From assembly GCA_936440205.1 (NCBI GenBank), contig OW387140.1, positions 36,453,659 through 36,517,658 on the forward strand: DNA of 64,000 bases, read 5' to 3'. Source of the DNA: Lepidonotus clava (lineage: Eukaryota > Annelida > Polychaeta > Phyllodocida > Polynoidae). Made by a program: the position numbers and the translations under genes. The notes below the pieces were generated by a model, which worked only from the letters and a program-made list of their open reading frames with translations, was not told the DNA's origin and did not search any database. Below are positions 58,401-64,000 of the stretch, piece by piece (position 1 is the first letter of the stretch; each line of letters begins with the position of its first letter).

Positions 58401-61400
58401 GTATTTTCACCTCACCTCCTACATACTCTTCGTGGAACGAATAAAACCTATACTCATTTAGAGCGACGCTCGCCTCATTCAGAAATCTCACCACAGCCAC
58501 ATCCCATATCGAGCACATTCAGGAAAGAAACTTTGCTATCTGGGAAGTTCTGAAAGCCGGGCGATTTCTCGTTAAAGTCAATGGCGGTACATGGTTTCAT
58601 AGAAAAGTGAATGTTTTTCTCAACCGAGGCAAGATACCTTCCCTACCTAGCCAACATAACATATCCGTTTAACTCTATTCTAAGGATTCCACCCTTTCAT
58701 AGGTTCTACCCTTTCGTAGAAGTAAATCAAAACGTAAAATCTCTTTTCCACACCTATAGAATTCCAGATGAGTTTCCGACGCCTTTAACAGCCCCTGATA
58801 GTTGTGTATTTTTATACACTTTAAACATAGACTTCTCTGTAGTAACACAAGTGAAGAACCCCTTTGTTAATGCTATACAAAGACTCTTGGTAATTCTGCG
58901 CATGCAGTCGAGTGTCAGAAGAGATAATTAGGTGACTGCGTAATGCGATACTGCTTCCGTCAGCATGCGAATCAATGCGGAATGAATTTGCATATTACTT
59001 ATTCAATTTACCAGGTACTCATTAAGTTAATTGTTGTTCTGTGAACTCTTTGACTTTTTGACTAAACATCGTCATAAAATTATGTTTACACAACTCAAGG
59101 GTTTGAAGTATTTGCGTAAGTTGGAATTCTGCATCCGCATGGAATTCGGAAAGGTTAAAAAGAATTCATTTTTTGACATTGTATATATAGTAGTCATTAC
59201 TCTTTTTTTTCAAAATAGGCCTACTCATAAAAGGTACAAAACGTGGGATATGCCTAGGCCTACATGATGTGCGATTCAAACGTCAGTAATTTAATTACTC
59301 GCTGACCCATCGTCTAAGGCCCCTCTAAGGCGGTCAACACATGTAGTGGCCACTACTGGTGGCTAATCATCAAAACACATTCCAGTTGTAGAAAACATCA
59401 GAGAAGTAATTGCGTTTCCTGTACATACAGTGCATCGAATCACAAGCGGGTCAAAATGTGGTGGTAGGTTCATCCTCTCTGTTCGTGTACCATTTTTTAC
59501 CTCCCATACATACATTTTTTTTTTAAAAATAAGTCTATTTTATATTTGCAAAACTGATCTATTTCAATTTCAAACACATAAGACTAGTTCCGCTAAAAAA
59601 CAATCCGGTTCCGGTCTCTTTAATTTGCCCAATTGGGACATCCTTATAAACCCTATATATCCTAACTATTTACCTTGGACCATTATACCCTGGTGTCAAG
59701 AAGCATGTGTACAGATCAAACACCCCCGTCCTCCCTCCCTGCCCATGTTTACGCTCCTCTATGTAGGCCTTACCAATACAGTAGCTCTGCTTGGCGTGCC
59801 CAGGCTCGGCTTATGAGAACACTCACCCCTCTGTACATAAAGTGAACGCCAACTCAGGTGGTAATTAGCAGGTAAACCTTAAGTCCACGTGGCCAATATT
59901 TTCCAGGTGTAACAACTACCTCAGGCCATTAACCAAAATATCAAAGTGTGAAATGTATGAGTGTTGTGGAAATGGATGGAATGGAGTATGTACGCAGGCA
60001 CAAGAAAGGGGCAATTAGCTATTTTGACTTATGCATAAGTTGATTAGGCTTGCCAAAAATTGCCATTAGTATTTTCCGAAATCTATGCTTTGCAGATCTT
60101 AAAATTCTATACACAAATTACACTAGAGGCAAATCCAACGACGTATATTTAACAAAAGTATAGGAATATAGGCCTAGAGATAGGTTTTGAGGTCTCACAA
60201 AAAACACAGTACCACTAAAGCATTTTGCCTTGAAATTGTATCGTCCGACTGTACAATGAAACAAAAATGCAATGAGAAATCGTATCAGTTGGATTTCATG
60301 CTCTTATTGACATTGATGAATAACACCGACAGGCTATACATTCTCTATAAATCTAGTCGTGTCCTTCCAAAGCACATTGCAAAATTTAAAGTTTGTGTTT
60401 GCAAATATTATTTTGAAAATTTGGACCAGGCAATCAGACTTAATTAAACCCAATATTGTAAATTAAATTATGATTTTCCTTTTTTTTCTGCTTAAAGTTA
60501 TTATCTATTAAAGAAAAAAATGAATACATATAACTTTTCCTAGAAGCATGCACGTAGTTAATGAAACGTCTGTGATAGAAGGCAGCGGAGTGGCTGAAAA
60601 TGACAGTTGAGGAATATAACCTGTGGCTATGGAATTATCCCCCCTGAAAAGAGAGACTGCCTGTAACCGGCGGGTGGTGAGTATTACAGAGCCAGCAGGC
60701 CGGATCAACCAGCGAAAAGAGACCGGGCGGTTGTCATTTCGACACATCATCTCACCCCGCCACCCAGCACAACAAACGAAAGGTGAAATCAATCGCGAGC
60801 TCTCTTCCCCGGCTCTAGGGGGTTAGGCAGGGGAAGATAAGTAGGTGTGGGGGTTGGGGACTGTTAGAAAAGAGAGGTTGACAGATACATGGGCTCCACA
60901 CCACACCCGCCTTTTTCGCGGAGTGAGAAACTTGTACTTAGTCATCCCACTTAGCGGATAGGGGGCACTGCTTTCCATTTGGGCGACGGAAAATTGGCCA
61001 TGGAGGGATGGGTCGGATACTTTGAAATTAGAGTCGTCTTGATTTGACGCGCGCTTTTCGCGGCTCGCTAGCCGTGGTAAAAGGGCTGCCGTGGAGGAGC
61101 ATTGGTGGAAATTGGTGGTGTTTGGGTCCGGCCTTTGCCGCCTGAGGGCGTGGCGGTCGGGGGATGGGGATTGGGGGGGACGCTGGGGCGACTACGGCGA
61201 AATGGGGAGCAGTGGCTGGCAGAAAAAGGGGCCACTTTGGGCTAAATGGCGACTATCATGGAGTGATGAGAGGGTTGGCGACTCGCGCGGGTTTATCAGT
61301 AATCGGGCGTCATCGGGACAAGGAAGGATTCGGGGGCTAGGGGAAGGGGGCTTAACCCTTTATTCAACTCAACGATCTTGCCAACCGGGAAAATGTTTAT

Positions 61401-63899
61401 TTCTAAATTTTCATTATGAATAATCCAGGAACCTATTCATGTTACATACCATTCGAAAGAGAATTCGAAATCCTTTCTAATGATATGCAACATGTCATTG
61501 TCTAAGCCCTTCAGCACATCTGGTTACATCTCCGAAATCAACAGAAAAATCGGATAGTGGAATACAGGCTTAAGAGGGGAGTGGGGAGAAAAGGGTTAAA
61601 GCAGGAGACAGGAGTCAGTAAGGTGTTGTCGCCCGGGGCAAGTGCTGGCGGGGGAGAGGGATCTAAATAAAAGGCCCTTGGTCCTTCTCCTTCAGTAATT
61701 AAAGATAATAACCTGTCCTCGGTTTTCTCCTTATTCATCTAACCCATTTTGTGAAAATCCTACAAAAAATGTATCTACAGGGAAGTTTTTCAAATAATAT
61801 TTTGAAAAATATTACTATATCAAAAATTATATTAAAAGATATTAATTATATTCAAGTGCCTACTTCCCGTGCAAACCTTCCAGGTGCATGGAAGATTTAT
61901 TTGGTAAAATTGTTCTTTTAGCCAATTGCACACCATGTAGGTTGATTCTCAAAAACAAATCTTATTGACATTGTGGGAAGACAAATAAATGTCAATCGCC
62001 AACAACAAAAGCCAACTATTTTAAACTCAGGTACGAAGTTTTTAATTCAAGTCAGAATTATAGCCCTGTAAAATGAAATAGAAAAAATATCATTTTTCAA
62101 AGGGTCAAGTCCCACCTTCTGTACAAATGCAGTCACCATGCAGATACAATAATAACAGGACTGCTATTGTCTTTGGGAACCTTAATACTTTATTGTTTTT
62201 GTGAAGAACATTACTTGGAGGCAATATCTAATTACATGGATCTTTACGATACAAGAACCCTACGTAAATACCTGATATACTAGTTTTCTATTCCTTAAAT
62301 GCAAATTCAGAACAGGAGGCTTTTATCTCGTAACATTCCTTTCTAGTCGATTCCAGTGTGCCCGTGATGGTTCAACTGGGAGGGTAATCTTTTCATGGCC
62401 GACTTTTTATTTTAATTACACTTAAATCATTTCAAATTAAATCTGAGTCAGAATGGGTATGAAAATAATTGTCTCTGGCCGAATAAATGCACTCATAATA
62501 TACCTGGTGGATATCATAGTTGTTGTGCTGTATTTATAGGAAACCATAAAAAAAATTGAGAAAATATATTATATCACTTCTGCATCATGTATTTTCAGGA
62601 TGAAAATCTCATTTACCATCAAGTATTCCAACACCAAGAAATACACATTATATAAATACAAGTTGGCAACTTTGTTTGAAAGCACATATAACTCATATAA
62701 ATGAAACGAAACCCGATCCCCTATCAAATTAAGCTTCTGTAAAATAAAGTAAATATTCTTAGGATTCAAGTCGGCGTGGATAACAAAATAATCTTAACAA
62801 GTCGGTTGTTTTATGCTTTTTGTGAGAACATTTCAAATCTCTGGTTTTGTGCTCGCCTTTTGCTTGTGCTGCCACCTGGTATCAACCACGCGAATCGCGA
62901 ACGTTGTTACGCCCCCTAGTGGCGATGGTCCGTACTAGATGGAATGAGGCAGCCCTGGTTTTTAGCGTTTCCGTGCCGCAGGTGTTTTCTTTACTTTGGT
63001 TGGCTTCCACCTAAAACGGAAAGAAATATTTTCAGTGAATATCTATAAGAGGCAACATTCTAAAGGAATCGAACTTGAAACAGTAGTCTCTGCTGGACCG
63101 ATTTATTCTATAGAATTAGTCTCAGACACAAATTTTGATTGTAACTTTTCATCAGGGCGAGTTCCTGAAACAATTTCCAAATTCCTTTGCCTATTGTTAA
63201 ATTGCCTTAAAAAACCCTAATTTCAGTCACATCATAATTAGTCTACGCTCTGATATAAGTCAAAATTGTGGTAACAGAAAATTGTTCAATTTCAGAACTA
63301 TATATCTTAAACTTCCGCATAACTTAAGCCGTGTAATATTGTGGGCCCCATCCTGACATCAGGCATAAGTTTGGAATTAAAAGAATCAACATTTTTAAAT
63401 TGAACCAGGGTGCCCACGCTTTTTCAGAAATCAAAATAAGACCTAAATAAGACCTTTATAATACCTTGTCGGGTACCAAAATAAGACCTTTTCAAGACAT
63501 TTTTAGGAAGATTTTTTAACCTATTTAAACATTTATACATTCTACCAAAGATAAGTAAACATTGAAAAAGTAAACATTGAAATGATAGGAGGAAAAATTA
63601 TATCTTGTAATAACTTCAGATTGACCAAAAATAAGACCTTTTTAAGACTTCTGGACTGAAAATAAGACCTTTCTAATAGCCTTATAAATGGCAAAACCAA
63701 AATAAGACCTTTTAAGACACCCTGAGCGAGCTACTCACGCGAACATGTCGTCGGCGATGCGCTCCTCGGCCTTGCGCTCCTCCTCCACCTGGCGCTCCTC
63801 GGCGAACCACTCGTCCACCTGACGGGCCGAGTTGACGTGGGGCCGCAGGTCACTGCCCCCGATGATACGGGGCAGGCCCTCCGCCCCCGCCGACAGCAC
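55396..63899 (-). CDS. Unrecognised gene, 3' portion (3 exons; 5' part outside the window)
   Basis: Exons 63899-63739, 57654-57593 and 55445-55396 have GT-AG borders and matching phases (2 then 1), giving about 90 C-terminal residues. They read: a small-residue segment with GLPRIIGGSDLRPHVN, an acidic/basic probable helix (VDEWFAEERQVEEERKAEER), then KWEWMRRASSQELLSPEFYK, and the end FFAAFHALGANVTQH. I do not recognise the family and assign no function. The gene is on the same strand as the ETS gene and upstream of it, ending about 16.6 kb before the ETS promoter. Supporting points are strong coding-type third-position GC in the outer exons, a very strong terminal acceptor, and an ATTAAA signal with GU-rich sequence after it. 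The middle exon is the weakest link. Confidence 0.55.
55446..57592 (-). other. Intron of the unrecognised gene
   Basis: 2.1 kb, AT-rich. Contains MITE copy C (55685-55904) and nothing else I can name. Confidence 0.5.
55685..55904. mobile_element. TTAA-type MITE family 1, copy C
   Basis: Starts TTAAGCCTGTATTCCACTGC and ends CCTAGTGGAATACAGGCC. Lies inside an intron of the unrecognised gene. Confidence 0.78.
57593..57654 (-). CDS. Unrecognised gene, penultimate exon candidate
   Basis: 62 bases encoding KWEWMRRASSQELLSPEFYK between split Ala and Tyr codons. The donor AAAT/GTAAGT is near perfect; the acceptor (CATTAG) is only moderate. Alternative reading: the same frame is open up to an ATG at 57707 preceded directly by an in-frame TAA, with a TATA-like CTATAAGC near 57810. 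This could then be the first exon of a short two-exon frame (54 residues) spliced to the same terminal exon. Confidence 0.5.
57930..58330. promoter_or_regulatory. AT-rich homeodomain-type block
   Basis: Many TAATTA/TAAT cores and long, low-repeat AT-rich sequence (ATTAATTGC, GATAATTACTTACAATTACC, GGAATTAATG, AGTAATTAGC). Resembles a conserved non-coding enhancer in composition; conservation cannot be judged here. Confidence 0.3.
61010..61340. promoter_or_regulatory. GC-rich block in an intron of the unrecognised gene
   Basis: GACGCGCGCTTTTCGCGGC at its start, with GGCGAC and AAATGGCGAC words. The plus-strand frame across it (61091-61423) shows no domain. Confidence 0.35.
61352..61573. mobile_element. 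TTAA-type MITE family 1, copy D
   Basis: Flanked on both sides by TTAA (61352-61355 and 61570-61573), with right end ATAGTGGAATACAGGC. This copy best supports TTAA target-site duplication, the mark of piggyBac-type elements. Family membership to piggyBac is an inference from TTAA alone. Confidence 0.78.
62869..62922 (-). promoter_or_regulatory. Pair of CTCF-like motifs
   Basis: CTGCCACCTGGTAT (62869-62882) and ACGCCCCCTAGTGG (62909-62922), both 13 of 14 to the reverse CTCF core, 40 bases apart. Confidence 0.5.
63406..63724. mobile_element. hAT-like MITE with AATAAGACC repeats
   Basis: 319 bases beginning CAGGGTGCCCACGC and ending GACACCCTG, i.e. CAGGGTG inverted ends as in many hAT elements. 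The interior repeats AAATAAGACC/TTTTAAGAC at least five times. No 8-base target duplication is visible. The right end is 14 bases from the donor of the 63739-63899 exon. Confidence 0.6.
63739..63899 (-). CDS. Unrecognised gene, internal exon with charged helix
   Basis: 161 bases, acceptor CTTCCTTGTATTAG and donor TTCGC/GTGAGT. Codons end almost always in G or C, in sharp contrast to the AT-rich surroundings. It encodes 53 residues plus two bases of an alanine codon. VDEWFAEERQVEEERKAEER is strongly helical, possibly a coiled coil. A hAT-like MITE ends 14 bases beyond the donor. Confidence 0.7.
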
Positions 63900-64000
63900 C
63901 TAATACAAGGAAGACAAGGATGGAATATTTCTTATAATGAAGGATGCGAATTTTCAGATTTTTGTCTGATTTTAGCTTTTTCCCCCACTTCAATACTTCC

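Larger units (their letters stand above)
57655..63738 (-). other. Intron of the unrecognised gene
   Basis: 6.1 kb. Contains an AT-rich homeodomain-type block (57930-58330), a GC-rich block (61010-61340), MITE copy D (61352-61573), paired CTCF-like motifs (62869-62922) and a hAT-like MITE (63406-63724). Further unseen exons cannot be excluded. Confidence 0.5.

Noticed and set aside
38425-64000. Pointed (PNT) domain exon for the ETS gene
   Set aside because: I looked for the conserved QWLEW and DGKEL codons on the minus strand and found none in this part of the window.

Overview
The window looks like nuclear DNA of a marine invertebrate. Genes are sparse, introns are long with GT-AG borders, the background is AT-rich with many short CpG-rich islands, and simple repeats and small transposon relics are scattered throughout. 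The best-supported gene product is a deuterostome-style ETS factor. I lean towards an ambulacrarian (echinoderm or hemichordate), from the ETS C-terminus and from the abundance of the octamer TAGGCCTA, but this is a weak inference.

Layout. (1) 1-23.0 kb: gene-poor flank downstream of the ETS gene. It holds minisatellites, hairpins, CpG-rich islands and one copy of a TTAA-flanked MITE. (2) 23.05-38.7 kb, minus strand: a complete four-exon gene for a 251-residue ETS factor of the ERG/FLI1/FEV subfamily. All exon phases agree. The start codon sits in a CpG island and has an in-frame stop 57 bases upstream. There is no Pointed (PNT) domain, which makes it FEV/Pet-1-like in architecture. Its introns hold two large CpG islands, a LINE 3' fragment, a MITE and a phased array of AGGTCA half-sites. 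(3) 38.7-55.3 kb: intergenic, with several CpG-rich islands, a probable enhancer near 43.1 kb, and a CRE followed by phased AGAACGT repeats. (4) 55.33-63.9 kb, minus strand: the 3' end of a second gene I do not recognise (three phase-compatible exons, stop codon, ATTAAA signal). Its 5' part lies beyond the window. A hAT-like MITE ends 14 bases from one of its splice donors.

The two genes are in tandem on the minus strand, with the unrecognised gene upstream of the ETS gene. The most unusual signals are non-coding: about nine times more CCGGAAGT ETS sites than expected, CTCF-like motifs that point towards each other across the ETS gene, repeat arrays spaced at about one DNA turn, and about 19 copies of TAGGCCTA, one of which appears to be a 6-base insertion at a TA inside a hairpin arm. 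Most apparent long reading frames lie in CpG-rich or repetitive DNA and were rejected.
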